A stretch of 64,000 nucleotides of DNA from Antitrichia curtipendula (Eukaryota; Streptophyta; Bryopsida; Hypnales; Leucodontaceae). How positions within the stretch are numbered: position 1 is the first letter of the stretch; every line of letters begins with the position of its first letter. The notes under the pieces are model-generated. The model was given only the letters and a program-made list of their open reading frames with translations. It was not told the DNA's origin and did no database searches. Position numbers and translations under genes: made by a program. The DNA is taken from NCBI GenBank assembly GCA_951230915.1, contig OX579636.1, positions 40,675,912 through 40,739,911 on the forward strand, written 5' to 3'. Of the stretch, positions 1 through 12,790 are shown piece after piece.

Positions 1-779
1 AATTCTCTTGTCTTCAATATTGTTGGAGCCCAAATCCCATAGCAATAATCATTGTAATCACGACCCTTGTGAAATGAATTACAAAAATCACCACTTGTAA
101 ATGTCAAATTACTTGCAAAAATACCTTTCCATTTGATGAAGATTGCAAAATTCTGTTTGGCCAAGATCTGGTACTTGGGCTTGTATAGCTTATTCTGAAG
201 TATGCTTCGAAAGCTCTGAAGCAAAATCACAAAATCTCCTTCTGTATAAATCTAAAATCCATGTAATCACTTCTTCTTGATCTTTCTCCCACTTCTCCAA
301 TAGTTCTTTAGAATTTTGAACCGTTGGTGAAAGAACATATCTGCCTAAACTGTAATTTTTATCGTATCCCCCTCTCCAGCCAAGTGCAAACATATCCTCC
401 TCTCCTCCCTTATGAGCCGCATTTTCCTTCACTTGTTTGTACTCTTTGATAATTCCACAAGTATTGTTGTCAACTTGTGGAATTCCTCAAACTCTTCTTG
501 TGCCATTGTATGAAATGGTAAAAAATTGATTAGTAAAACAATTTCTTTTGTATTTGCATCCTGTATAGCCATCCTTCCATAATGTATGCGATAATAATCA
601 CTTGGAATTTCATCCATAAATTGCCCTTTAAAATCTTCAAAACAACAGCTTCTGTTGTAAATAAAGATTTCTGATCCAATCTTTGCTTGAGTTTCTTCAA
701 TCAATTCTTTGATTCTTGCTTTGCTTCCCTTCTTAGCATGTTTATTCTGGCCCCACTTTCCTCTTGAACCTCTCACCAT
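1..779 (-). pseudogene. TET-like 2OG-Fe(II) oxygenase relic (frameshifted, cut by window edge)
   Basis: Three consecutive minus-strand reading segments read as one protein only if two frameshifts are allowed. Segment one (779 to about 432) contains GRMAIQDANTKEIVLLINF and a PF-H-x-M stretch. Segment two (about 440 to 190) contains EEDMFALGWRGGYDKNY and a Leu/Glu-rich helix. Segment three (about 230 to 1, back in the first frame) contains LYKPKYQILAKQNFAIF and then NSFHKGRDYNDYCYGIWAP. The last motif resembles the Fe-binding H-x-D region of TET/JBP-type oxygenases known from fungi, algae and some non-seed plants. Here the expected Asp two residues after the His is Gly. The frameshifts, a stop at 190-192 and the lost metal ligand make this a dead copy. 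Family assignment rests on remembered motif shape, so it is moderate; a different transposon-linked gene family is possible. Confidence 0.45.
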
Positions 780-780
780 A

Positions 781-1536
781 TTTCAAAATCAAAATTGATA
801 CAATAGTTTTGCACACATAAAACAAATTCACTTCATTTAAAATCCATTTTCTTTTTAAAAATAAAAACAATTCTTTGTAATCTACTAACATTATTTTAAC
901 AAACCTTCATTACTCTATTTTTTTAAATTTCTATTCTTTGAATAAAATGACCCAAAAAGGCAGCGTGGAAGTCTAATTGACATTGCGCGCATAAATCAGG
1001 TGAATTTTATTTAAAGAATAAATTTAAAAAAAAAATAGAGTAACAATACTTAGTTTTGGTTTAAATCTTCTTCTACATTTTAGCCAACATACTCTAGTCA
1101 AAGCAGAAGCATCCTACAATAGATTTTACCCAACAAAAACCACATCATCAAATATGTCTATTGCATTATGGTAAGTTTTTAATAGTATAGGATATATAGT
1201 ACCTGTTGGCAAAGTGATAATTTGCTCCCCAATCATAAACATAGAAATTGTTGATAAGATCATAGTGCTTGTTCACCTATTACAAAATGGAATAGCAAAT
1301 GAAAATCAGTAAGTCAAGTTTATAAATAAATCAAGTCTACAAGTATTTAGTAATTCAATAGTGAAGCAAATCATATCTCCAACTCCTTAAAGTTACATAG
1401 CAAACAAACCAATGAAATGGACAAAGCAAATGTGACCATGCTCATAATCCAAAGTACAATTACATCCAAATGACTCAATCTCTAAGTGGACAATAGGTCC
1501 ATAGACTCAATCATTCAACAAAATCTAGGACTTGGC
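781..1536. other. AT-rich intergenic spacer
   Basis: No reading frame, RNA gene or clear repeat structure was recognised. The stretch may include the decayed upstream part of the oxygenase relic to its left. Confidence 0.5.
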
Positions 1537-2468
1537 TTAACCCCTAAAGTTCTTTGACTATGTTCTCACCAAAAATGCTCCAAAACTGCCATTTCTAGTA
1601 CAAGTACCAAATATTTGAAAAATATCATTTTTGCACACATATAACCGTAGGATCTTGTAGTATTCTGGTTTGAAAATACGTGGAAAAAATTCCAGAAATT
1701 TTCATCGTGTAGATTGGAATTTATTAGCATTTGAAGTGGCAAAAGTCCTTTTTCGGGCCCTGCGAAAAACCGGGCAGCTGCACTTCACAAGGTCAGATTA
1801 TTATGAAAAAAATTCCAAAATGATTGTGCTTCTTTGGATTCATTCTTCAAGGCAAGTTGGCTACATGCTTGAAAATTTTCAAATTATTTGGAATTGTACA
1901 ACATATAGGAAAAAATAATAAGTAGAAAGAAGTAGAGAATGGTTCAAAACACTAAATTGTTAAGAAGTTAATTATGGAATTGAAAAATGCTAATCCCAAT
2001 GGTTGCAATGTTGTAATAAACAATCTACACCCTAAAATTTTATTTTTTTTGAAAAATATTGAAAACTGAGTGAAATAAACGACTTTAAAGTTTATTTTAG
2101 AGTAGACAATCCATAATTGCCCACAAACTAAAATTCCTCATAACGTTTGACTCATTGATCAGAATGGAATGATTCAAAGCTTTTCACGTATATATAAATC
2201 TAATAAACCAATTTCAAATTTTTATTTTTGAAAAAAGTGATTTTTTCTGATCTGCCCGAACTGCCCGAGTTGAGAAACAAACAACATACTTGGCCATAAC
2301 TTTTGACTCGCATTTCCAAATGTCATGAAATTTGGTGCATATGAAAGATATTCCTCGTCCACGCCTTCTATAAAAATTTCAGCCCAAAATGTGAAAATCT
2401 CCAGTCACACGTATCTACCCAAAATTGCTATGTTGCCAAAAAAGGCATGTTGGTCCTTTAGGGGTTAA
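1537..2468. mobile_element. TTAA-flanked MITE-like element, copy A
   Basis: The element is bounded by a 13-bp perfect inverted repeat including the target site: TTAACCCCTAAAG at 1537-1549 and CTTTAGGGGTTAA at 2456-2468. The inside is non-coding. A short frame at 1670-1918 has no family resemblance. Two related copies lie at 53782-54375 and 58554-59369, sharing the ends and internal blocks such as a TTTTTGCACA-CATATAACC stretch near the left end. A TTAA target with C-run termini recalls piggyBac-type elements, but no transposase is present, so the superfamily is an inference. Confidence 0.6.
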
Positions 2469-3269
2469 AAACTTAAAATACACTGAAGTAATGACTTCAC
2501 TAAGCATTAGCAGCTGCAATTACTCCTTACTTCCTATTGCAAAATTCTGGTTCACAAAATTACAAATCAAATCAAAGTACAACAATAAAAAGAAAATGAA
2601 AATTTATATCTAAAATGCCAAGCCTTTAAAGCAAGCAAGGAATATTACTAAATGTAAACCTTAGACCAAATGACAAATGATGTACCGTTTCTTTAGGCTT
2701 CTTAATATCATCTAAGTTGTCCCTCACAATCTTCTCTTCTTCTTCTTGCAAAGCCCACTTGATACATCAAGAACAAGTCCATCTTCTCATTCATGCTAAA
2801 TAGCCATTGATGTAAGACATCTGTATTAAGGCAACTTTCAAGTTACTAATGAATCAACTGCCTCCTTGTGCATTCAACAAATTTCACAAATTCTTGTCAA
2901 AGACATTAAATCCCAAAATCTGAAATTACTAATGTCCAGTAATCACATAGGCAAGAAATGGACAAATCAAAAGTAGGGAGCAAAACACATAGAGAAAGCT
3001 TTTGAATTTCAATCATAAGGTCAAACTGCCAATTAATAGAACCCTTAGTAACATTTAACAATATAAAAGAAATATAAAAACAACCCAATACAACTAATGA
3101 TTCTGGAAATTTAAATGCACAACAAATTCATGAGAGTGTCACAGCATTTCATATTCAATCTCAAGTAATTCATATATCTAGAATGATTATTACATTATCC
3201 ATTGTCACCAACATAAAGCAAAAAAATCTCTTTCTAAAAGAATAATCAAGGAGGCACACAAAATAGAAC
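2469..3269. other. AT-rich spacer
   Basis: No gene was recognised. It separates the TTAA MITE from the CACTA element; short frames here lack any recognisable motif. Confidence 0.5.
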
Positions 3270-3714
3270 CACTACAAGAAAACATGTATTTTATGATTGC
3301 AAAAATATGACTGAGGATGACTGACGACTAGTTGTAGTCATATTCTTGAAGGCCAACACCTTGAGGAAAAATATGACTGCAAAATATGACTGTCAGTCAT
3401 TTTTGGGCCTTCTACTTCACAAGTATACACTATACGACCATTAAGAATACCAAATACTTCATAGGGAACGTAGGGAACATATTTGGGGAACTCTAAATCA
3501 TATTGTCAGTCATATTTCCATGATAGTGATATTTTTTTTGTTTTGGGCAACCCAAGAAAAATACGGGCAATTCAAAAAAATATTAAACAAGACATTTTTT
3601 AAGATTTTGAAATCCTACTCACCTATTTTTTAGAATTTTGAAACTTAGTCATCACTTTTTTAGGATTTTGAAACCCTTGCCGCCACTTTTTAGGGTTTTG
3701 AAACCCTAGCCGCC

Positions 3715-4150
3715 ACTTCTTTTGGCCCTTCTTCCTTGCCTTTTATTGTCTCTTAGCTCATACTTGTTATTGCTTCTTAGTTGTTGTCTTTTGTTGCATC
3801 TTAACTCTTCTTTCTTGTTGCTTCTTAGTTCTAATCATGCTTCTTGTTCTTGTTGTTGCATCTAAACTCTTTCTTTCTCTAGTATTTTAACTCTTTCTTC
3901 TTCTTAGTTTTTGTTTTTTGTTATTTTTTTTTTTTTTTTAATTCTTGCTTCTTGTTTCTTTTTTGTTGCATCTTAACTCTTGTTTCTTGTTGTTTCTTGT
4001 TGTGTCTTAATTGTTGCTTGTTGTTTCTTATTGTGTCCTAGTTGTTGTTTTTTGTTTCTTGTTGTGTCTTAGTTGTTGCTTTTTGTTTCTTGTTGCATCT
4101 TAATTCTTGCTTGTTGTTATCTCTTAGTACTTGTCTATTTTTTCTTTTTG
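3715..4150. repeat. Polypyrimidine minisatellite inside the CACTA element
   Basis: A degenerate tandem of TTGTTGCTTCTTG-like and TTGCATCTTAACTCTTG-like units sits in the left part of the element. The plus strand is almost purely T, C and G with few A. Frames read through it are low-complexity and unlikely to be genes. Confidence 0.6.
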
Positions 4151-4539
4151 TTTTCTTCATCACCATTCTTATTTTTCCTACCCTAAACTTAAACTACACA
4201 TTTTGTATTGTTGTAAGCCTTTGAGGGTCGAGCTTTGTTGTTCATTTACTAAAAATTAACCTCCCATTTCTTTAATTGTTTATACAGACACCAAAAGTTG
4301 AAATAAAGTCACTAGAGGCTACTTGCAACCCAATAGAGCCATCTTCACATTATTGTAAGGAATATAGACCTTATTGGATTTTGTAAATGATTCATTGTGG
4401 TATATATATTTTGTATTGGTGATTAATAAATGTCAATGAAGAGAGTTGATTTCCTTCATACATTCTTTCTTTCCAATATGATTATCTCTTGTATATCTCT
4501 AAAATCATATGTATTCATTTTTAACTACATGGAGTCTTT

Positions 4540-4915
4540 TCCAAAATATGACTTTGTAATTTTCAAAATATGACTGCAATTAGTCATAAACTACCAATGA
4601 CATCCATATGAACTACTACATCAACCAAAATATGACTCATAAGAGTCATATTTCACACTAGTAAAATATGACTTACAAGAGTCATATTCTACATCATTCA
4701 AAACTATGACTAACAAGAGTCATATTCCACATCTACAAAAAATATGACTGTATAAAGTCATATGCCACATTAGCCAAAATATGACTAACCACAGTCATAT
4801 TCCACGTCAACCAAAATATGACTAACCGCAATCATATGCCACGTCAGTCCAAATATGACTGATCGCAGTCATATTCCACGTCAGCCAAAAAATGACTATA
4901 TGGAGTTACATGTCA
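4540..4915. repeat. Subterminal array of ATATGACT dyads
   Basis: About eight to ten units of roughly 35-50 bp lie in tandem. Each has ATATGACT, a 5-8 bp loop, then AGTCATAT, and most are followed by a TTCCACATCA-like linker. The same motif occurs at 3293-3390 near the left terminus and at 10089-10230 near the right one. In CACTA elements such subterminal repeats bind the transposase; that role is inferred here. Confidence 0.7.
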
Positions 4916-6499
4916 AGTAGGATTTATTTTTGTTTGTCCAGGCAACTCAAAAAAAAGTCAAACCCTCAAAGATAGTGTGAGCCCTCAAGTTAGCACTTGA
5001 AGCTCTGGATTTATTTTTCGCAATTTACTATTAGTTTTTAGTGTTAATTCACGCAAAATAGCATGAATTAGTAGTTGAGAGGAGTTTGGTAGAAGTCCCT
5101 ACCAGATTAGTGAGGAACCTTCCTAAATTCATGGAAAGCACAAAATACTATGCTTTTCTATGTTTATGTCTTAAGTTCAGTGTCTTAGAGTCCATATTAA
5201 CGTATTAGAGAGATGTGATGAAGTGAGAGTTAGCCAATTCTAGTGTCTTGTCCATGTAACACTTGATATGTGAATACATGTGACATCCTGGCTAAAGTGC
5301 AAGAGTCTATATCAAGGTTTAGAAGTATCTCGATCCAATTCATGTAGAATATGGATTAGTTACATGAAGACCTATAAATGTTGAAGAATATGAATCAGAA
5401 TGCAAAGTAGAAGAAAGGCAAGGTGATTGGAGCTTACAGAAAGGTGCTTTTAGGGTAAAAGCATGCCAAGAGATCAATTGCGGAATTAATCATCCACAAC
5501 AACCCTGGGCGGAAATTATTAAGGAATTGCTAAAATTAGCATCCTTATTGGAGGTTTGGTTTTGCCCTTGGCCTTTGGACACTCCCCAAAAGATTGCCCA
5601 AAAGTTTCGGGATTTTACAAAACTCCGCGATGACTCCATGGGAAGTCAACCGCCTTTGAAACTGATGGTAATTTCTTAGAAATTACCCAGAGTGCGGTAA
5701 AATCTCACTAAAAATTAGATTAGAGTTTTATGTATTAGAAGAGCGACCTGTCAAGTTTGAAGACTTTCTGATAGTCAGAAGTACCCGAATCGGCAACCAC
5801 ATCAAATTTAACAAGAACTTACAACACGACGGCGAGTTGACCGGCGAGCCAGGAGCTACCGGTGTCCGAATGTCACAAACAAGGAATGTTTTCTTACTAT
5901 CACGAACCTTCCAAGCAACCCTAGCCAGTTAGTTTTCTCGGGAAAATCAAATTCCATTAGTTGGGATTTTGACTTTTCTTTAGAATTACCGTTAGTGGTT
6001 TTTACAAATATTTACAGCCTGGAAGAAGGGGGTAGGGGGTAGGGGGTCCCGTAAACTAATTGGGGTCTTCTGAACGCGATGGCGCAATTGGTTTTCAAAT
6101 TGGAGTTTTTCCCTAAAAGACAGATAGGGTCAGCTCTTAGTTTGACTTTTTTAGAGTAATTTGTAGTAATTCAAGGTGAATTAACAAAATATCTTGGTGA
6201 AAATCGAAGATTGGATTTAGTTAAGATGTCAAATCTTTCCTTTAAAAGCCAATTTAGATTAAACTAAGAATATTTGGGATTGACCTAGGATTAAATTGCA
6301 AAATATCTAGGTTAGTTAGGGTTATTTTCATAAAATCTTTGGGGACAATCAAGGATTTGATTTAGGCAAGATTTCAAGGTTCATTAAAGCCTCCAAGGAA
6401 CTTGCTTGAGGACCTTCCTTCCTATTAAACAAAGATTAAATGCAAAATATCTCATAGTAGTTTAGAATTTAGTTAGGTAGTTAGTTAAACGTTTTTTAA

Positions 6500-6560
6500 C
6501 CGACAACTTACCGGGGAGGGCTTGGCTCGAGTATAAAAGGCCTCCCCTCAAGGTTGTCGG
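6500..6560 (+). promoter_or_regulatory. Possible internal promoter: TATA box within a hairpin
   Basis: TATAAAAG lies at 6532-6539 in the loop of an imperfect inverted repeat: CCGACAACTTACCGGGGAGG at about 6500-6519 against CCTCCCCTCAAGGTTGTCGG at 6541-6560. A pyrimidine-rich leader follows. It could drive a transcript of the CACTA element or be a relic of another inserted element. No clear coding region follows immediately; a short ATG-initiated frame ending in a GT donor is at 8811-8882. Confidence 0.35.
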
Positions 6561-8157
6561 TACCCTCATTCTTATTTCCAAACTCTCATTTTCTTTTCTC
6601 TTTGGTACTGACACGTTGTTAGACCAAACCTTATTTTCATTTCTTTATTGTTGCTCTGCTGTGCTACCAACACGTTGTTGGAGCACTTTAAGCCAAAAAT
6701 TGGCTAATTCCTTCTATTTCTTTGCATTTTCCACTAATTCTCTTGTGTTTTGAAGGACTAGAGGGTCCCTTCAAAACCTATTGCTTTCTTGTTTGAATTT
6801 GGAGGTCAAAAATCCCAAAACTTGATTCTTTGCTTAAGATTACTTGAATACTAATCCATTGTAGCACGTGAACGCATTTGGTACTAAATACTTAAAGCGG
6901 CGAGGCTTGACCTGGCCAAAAGTATTTTAGACTAATTTCCTACTCAAAGTTCGTTGTATAACGGAATTTGAGATTTAATTGCTAATGTTCGGTTAAACAC
7001 TTTCATGTGTACCTCCTTTAGCAATTAATTGATTGACTTTGACTTGAAATTTCGGAAGATTCGTTTCTAATGTTTGGTTAAACACTGTCATGTGTACCTC
7101 CTTTAGAATCTAACTTTCGAAATACTTAAATTGGCTTAAGAAGCTCCGTTTGTCCTGGGGTTGCCCCCGCACGGCGAAGCTTTGACTTTTTGAAACCTGG
7201 AAACGGGTACTTGAAACTTAAGATTTACCTCATACGGCGAAACGTTGACTTAGAATCACAAAATAAGATTCTTTTGAACCTTATTTAAAGTCCAAAGCTC
7301 GTTGATTAATTTCTCTTTTATTTGGCGCACGTATTGGAGGTATTTGGCTTCCACACTTACCATTTATTGCTTTGATTTTGATAAGTTGTTAGATTTCACA
7401 ATTGTCATAGAGATTCATAAAATTCCTTCATCTTTATTATCAATTCTTTCTTTGCATCGAAACTAGAATGCTAACTTTCCATTGATTTTTAAGGTGTGTT
7501 TGATTAAGAGAAAGTATCTCAGAAATTACTCAAATTAAGATTTAATCAATACTAGTCTTTCTTTTGATTTAATTTCGGAAAATTCAGTTCAGTTGGACAG
7601 TACACAGGTCGGCAAAGAGCTGATAACCCGACCGTAAGGAACGACCAGTAACCAGGACCGGGAACTCCGGGAACTTCCTGAAAACGCCCAACAAGACGAG
7701 CTGACCGGGGACCAAGACGAGCTGATCGGGAAACCTGACGACCTGGACGGGACAGCGATAGCAAGGGAGGCTTGGCAGTCGAAAATTAGGGGGGTTGGTC
7801 TGGAGAAAATTCTGTCTAGAGAACTCTCGGGTCTGTCCAGGAAGGTCCAGGGTTGTGTTGGAGTTTGAGAACTCCGGGGAAGCCCAAACTTTGGAAATTT
7901 CAAAACTCACAATCTTGGTAAGATCATTATAGACAAAAACTTAATTCTAAAAGCATAGGCGGTTGTTGCCACGCTACTAACTTTTTTGCAAATTTTGGAA
8001 AATTTGAACACTAAGGATTTTGAACTAACATTCGCCTCGGTTCTTAAATCTCTCAAAACACCATCGCCAAGAATTCAACAACAACATCATAAGAAGTGGA
8101 AGAAAGCGAGATCATAAGAAGGTTAACAAGGGAGGACGAAGAATAAAAGGAGTTAAG

Positions 8158-8398
8158 GTTAGTATCTTACTATTGAAATTTGGATTGTTTTGATTCTTCT
8201 ATTCTTTTCGTTAGTATCTTACTATTGAAATTTGGATTGTTTTGATTCTTCTATTCTTTTCGTTAGTATCTTACTATTGAAATTTGGATTGTTTTGATTA
8301 TTCTATTCTTTTCGTTAGTATCTTACTATTGAAATTTGGATTGTTTTGATTATTCTATTCTTTTCGTTAGTATCTTACTATTGAATTTTGGATTGTTT
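8158..8398. repeat. 52-bp tandem repeat, about 4.6 copies
   Basis: Units start at 8158, 8210, 8262, 8314 and 8366, each beginning GTTAGTATCTTACTATTGAA, and are nearly identical (C/A change in the TTGATT-C/A-TTCTA segment). The near-identity implies recent expansion inside the CACTA element. Confidence 0.9.
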
Positions 8399-10257
8399 GG
8401 ATTGCAAAATTCCTTTTACTATTCATCGATAGATTTGTTTTGATTATTTTAGCTTATTTTATTAGATTACTATTCATTCGGTTTATTTTAGTTATTAATT
8501 AGGATTCCAAAGACAAATTAGTTGTTATTTTGTTGTTTGAGTTTTGTTTTATTAGGCCTAATAAGCCAAATAGATACAAACAAACACCAACTAATATCTT
8601 GGAATATTTAACAAAATAACTATTAAACAATTGGCAATCAAATAAAACTACTATTCATTGAAACTTGGAAAATTGAATTAAATTTATCATTTAATTTAAA
8701 TTCCTAAAATCAAAGGATTAGTTTTAAATTGCCAAAACTAACAAACTTGGACTTTTTAGATAGGTTTAGAAACAATAATACTAAGATTTCTTCCAAATCC
8801 ATGATAGACAATGGAGAATTTCGAGGAGACGATTATGATGGTGTTTTGCGATGATGGGACGATCGACATTCTCGATACTGAGGTATGAATTTCAAAACTT
8901 GTCTTTTGTTTTCTCTTTTGCTTTCATTCTTTAAAAATTAGATTAGAAAACTAAAACTAACAAAATTAGGAATCCGATAGCTAGTTAGAATTTAAAATCG
9001 TTAGAAAACCTTAAAGAACTTAACTATAACCGTGAAAGTAATAATTAGATTAACTTTGAGTTAATTTGGAAACCGAAATAGTAATTTCATCCAAAGGAAT
9101 TTCAAAAGGAATCTAATGTAAATTAGGAATCTAGGGAATATTGGAATAATTGGGGAGATTAAACCCTAATTTATCCCTTAAATTCTACGTAAAACTTATT
9201 GAAACCGAATTCCACCCAACTAAGGGGAATTTTCATTCATTCATAAGTTTTTACCTAGAAGTCCAAAATTCTTACTTTTTACCATTACAAGAAAATAATT
9301 TATCACTTTACCCATAAAAACCATAAAACTATGGAAAATCACTAAATTTAGAATAATAACTTAGAATTAAGCTTAATTAAAGAACAATTAGGAATATTCT
9401 CAAGGAACAACTAGGGAATCTTTAGAAACCATAATCTTTTAGAGAATCTTTTGAAGATTCCAAATCCATCTTTTACTTTTAAAATTACTTTAATTTCAAA
9501 GGATAAAAGTGTGGATGAAGATTTGACCTAAATTTGGATGAAAATTCCAAAAATAGGTTAAAATTAGGTTTTTCTCAAAATTCCATTAGTTAACTTAATT
9601 AACCTTTTAACCCTGAAATTTAGATTTATTTCACATTATTTTGCTATTTTTAGTTGATGGATGAAGTTTATAGGATAGAATTAGGGCCAAATTTCATCCA
9701 CGCATAACTTTTGCTAGGAATATCAGAATCCAATTTGCTTTACCATTTCGGAAAGGGCAAATTGTATTCTTTGATTTAGATAAGGTAGAATTTTAGTTTA
9801 GCTAGAAGTTTAATCGCATTTAATTAACCCTTAACAACCTTTATTTCTTAACTATTAGTGTGTTTTGAAGCATTTAAATTAGGTAAAATCAACATAACAA
9901 AGTGTCCATTGCTTGGAAGGCCAAAGAACACTACGTTTAGTTTCATCCCCTAGAGATTACTTTCTATGCCGCTAGAATCCGTGTGCACGTTTTACCTCTG
10001 AAGGGGGGAGATTAAAGCACTCACAGATAGTCAAAGTATACGTTTTGTTGGCAAAATACAGCTAATTATGGATAATTATACCCCCCAAAAAATATGACTG
10101 CCAATATGACTAATGTCCGAAGCAACTCATTGGTAATGACTCATGTCAGTCATGTTGCAGTCATCTACAGTGATTTCTGCGACCAGTCATATTTTTCGAT
10201 TTTACGACTCATTACAGTCATATTTTGCAATCATAAAACATTGGTTTTGTTTTAGTG

Positions 10258-12341
10258 AACATACCCACACTCAATGGATCTTTGCTTCTTGCACTGAATC
10301 AACTTCAGCACCTTCCACATTTGTAGAAGGCTCCGGTAGTACAAAATTGCAACTACCACTGGGTCTTGTCCAAGACAGCTCCATGGAACCTATATTTGAT
10401 GTAGTCATTAGTTGTGAAAAGTGCAATCAATTGTAAGTCCACATTGATTAGCAAATAGCATTTGGTAGGACTATAATAATAATGTCATACCTTGAGCTTC
10501 ACAAAGCCAAACTATTCCTTCTTCACTTTGATTAGTAACTTCACAGGATTGACAACCTCAAGCTTCAGTTGCATATTCATAAGCTCCACATTTCTTGCAG
10601 CCCAAAAATGATCCCAAAAAATATCATTTATAACAATCTTAACTAGCAACTGACAAATAATCAAAGAATCATGTCATTTGATAATTTCCATTGTAGATTG
10701 ACATAGTGATTCTCTTGTAGGTGTTTGTAATTTTCAACCATCCATAACTATGTGATCCAATCACCTTATAATGGGGGTGTTGCATTGCTCAAATAAAAAG
10801 TATGCCCCAATATGAACAAGCTACTGGCATAAGTACTTACATTAAGAAGTATATGGACCTTATCAAGCAATGTCAATGAATCAAAAGAATATACATGCTG
10901 GGAATAATCAAAGATGGTAAAGCAACTGATAAGGAATGATACATTGCCCCCCAATATGTTAACCCCTAAATGACAAAAGGCCCTTTCTAAGCTTCTAGGA
11001 ATTTGCTCTAAACTGAACAAAAAGCCAACAATTTGATTTGTGTCAATTTTTTTAGAATTCTAAGCGTACAAATTCTAACTAGACACCCAGCAAGGCCCAA
11101 CACACAAGAGAATATGAGCCAAACATTAGTCATGAATAAAAGTGGTAAGCTTCATCAATTAGTGGGAATCATCAATATCTACTCTAACATGAGTCAGCTC
11201 ATTTTCGTAAGCCTCAATTCAAATCAAAATTTTAGGCAAATTGCTGAGGTATTTTTAAGAGATATCTACTTCAAGTTAAAGAACATAAAATAAAAGGTAA
11301 CATACTAATGACAAACACATAATCATATCTTGTGGAACTTCAATGTTAAAGAGGTTACAAATATGCCATATACTACCTGAATAAGCTAAAAAATACTAAA
11401 GTGAAGAAAACTATAGCAAAGTCACAGATTTGCCAACTAATAAATTTATTTGTGTAAACTAGTTTTCATGCTTGTAATGAGATCAGTTCTAAGAACTTCT
11501 CCATAGTTGAGTACCAGTTGAAATTGTTAAAAACTAAAGTATCGAAAAGCAAAAAACAACACATTCTCTAGGGAACCTCGTTCAATGATAAGAACTATTT
11601 GTAAATCCTATCTGCATTCAATCCAAATGGCACATAGGACCCTAACACTTGCAATAATAAAACTCCATAAAATATATTCACAAACTTCTTATTACATATG
11701 ACAATTCATTTAAAATCCAACAAGATAAAATCTCCTAAAAAATCATATATTGAAGAAAGTTGGATCTATTATAAACAAATAATATTAGGCAATCAAAGTT
11801 GTAAGTCTTATCACAAAAAACTTTTTAGAACAGGTCTTGTGGTTTGTGCTTTGCCTGTGCATCGATTTTCTATTGACCATTGCAAAGAGCCTAATTTTTG
11901 AGGATGTAGACATGACTATAAATCACTTTTGCAAGATTTTCCCATAAGTTTGCAGCATCAATGCCACCTTGATTTCAAAGAACCTAGTTAAATCCCAAAA
12001 TAGACATTTCCATGTCTATTGAAGGCAATCTTATATTCTTTAATGCCCCCATTGTAAAGGGTGACGCTCCCAATGTAGGGAACATCACCCTGTACAACGG
12101 GAATAGTGGGTGCGGGAAAGGCGGGAGCGCAGGACAACAATTGCATAAGAGGCATCAGGATCTATCCCAAGCACACAAGCATTGCTTGGTACATCACTAA
12201 CCTGTGATATTTCCTGTATATGTATATGAAAAAAATTTAGACTTTTCATTTTTCTTTATGCATACATCACAAAGTTTAGACTCTATGATTTGGCAACAAT
12301 TATTGTGCAGTTATTGTTGTTTCATAAGCTCGTACCATAAT
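10258..12341. other. Spacer right of the CACTA element
   Basis: AT-rich DNA without a gene I can support. A TTAACCCCTAAATG sequence near 10962 resembles one end of the TTAA MITE family, without a matching partner. Confidence 0.4.
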
Positions 12342-12418
12342 CGCACTGACTCAGTTAATTTTTACGCACTGACTCAGTTAATTTTTACGCACTGACTCAG
12401 TTAATTTTTACGCACTGA
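12342..12418. repeat. 23-bp tandem repeat, three full copies plus a partial
   Basis: Units start at 12342, 12365, 12388 and 12411. Each reads CGCACTGACTCAGTTAATTT and three more bases ending in AC; the fourth unit breaks off after CGCACTGA. Copies are identical. Confidence 0.9.
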
Positions 12419-12539
12419 ATCAATGTGAAAACAATGAACACCAATAGCGTACGGTTTATGTACTTTAACTATATGATTGTTGTGCAGTTTTGACACAACA
12501 ATTGTAATCTATAGAAATAAAAAAATACTTAAAATCCAA

Positions 12540-12790
12540 GAAATTTTAAAATCTATGAAATTATAAGGTATCCTAAAACAATGAAATCTATTAAATACCA
12601 ATATTTGAATTTTTGAAATCTAGGAAGAAAATAGATCTGAAATTTTGAAATCTAAAAAAAAATAGATTTGAAATTCAAAAATCTAGACAAAAGTAGTTAT
12701 GAAATTTTGAAATCTACAAATCATTGAGATTAATATTTTAAAATCTACAAATCATTAAGATTAATATTTTAAAATCTACAAATCTACAAG
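12540..12790. repeat. Degenerate AAATCTA-rich tandem repeats
   Basis: Loose repetition of GAAATCTA, AATAGATTTGAAAT and a clear 35-bp doublet (ACAAATCATTGAGATTAATA, then the same with one change) near 12716-12785. Non-coding. Confidence 0.5.

Larger units (their letters stand above)
3270..10257. mobile_element. CACTA (En/Spm-type) DNA transposon, apparently non-autonomous
   Basis: The left terminus starts CACTACAAGAAAA at 3270. The right terminus ends TTTTGTTTTAGTG at 10257, the inverted match. The similarity continues inward about 45 bp through TTTATGATTGCAAAA and ATATGACTG. Both sides are flanked by the same 3 bp, AAC (3267-3269 and 10258-10260), which is the CACTA target duplication length. 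Subterminal regions carry many ATATGACT / AGTCATAT motifs, as expected of transposase-binding repeats in this superfamily. No TNPD- or TNPA-like transposase frame was recognised inside, so it is probably a 7-kb non-autonomous or decayed copy. The interior holds a polypyrimidine minisatellite, a TATA-like promoter region and a 52-bp tandem array. Confidence 0.85.

Noticed and set aside
7552..7910. Overlapping minus-strand frames of 70-108 aa
   Set aside because: Three frames are open at once over a GC-rich, repeat-like part of the CACTA element, with Pro/Arg/Ser-rich composition and no family match.
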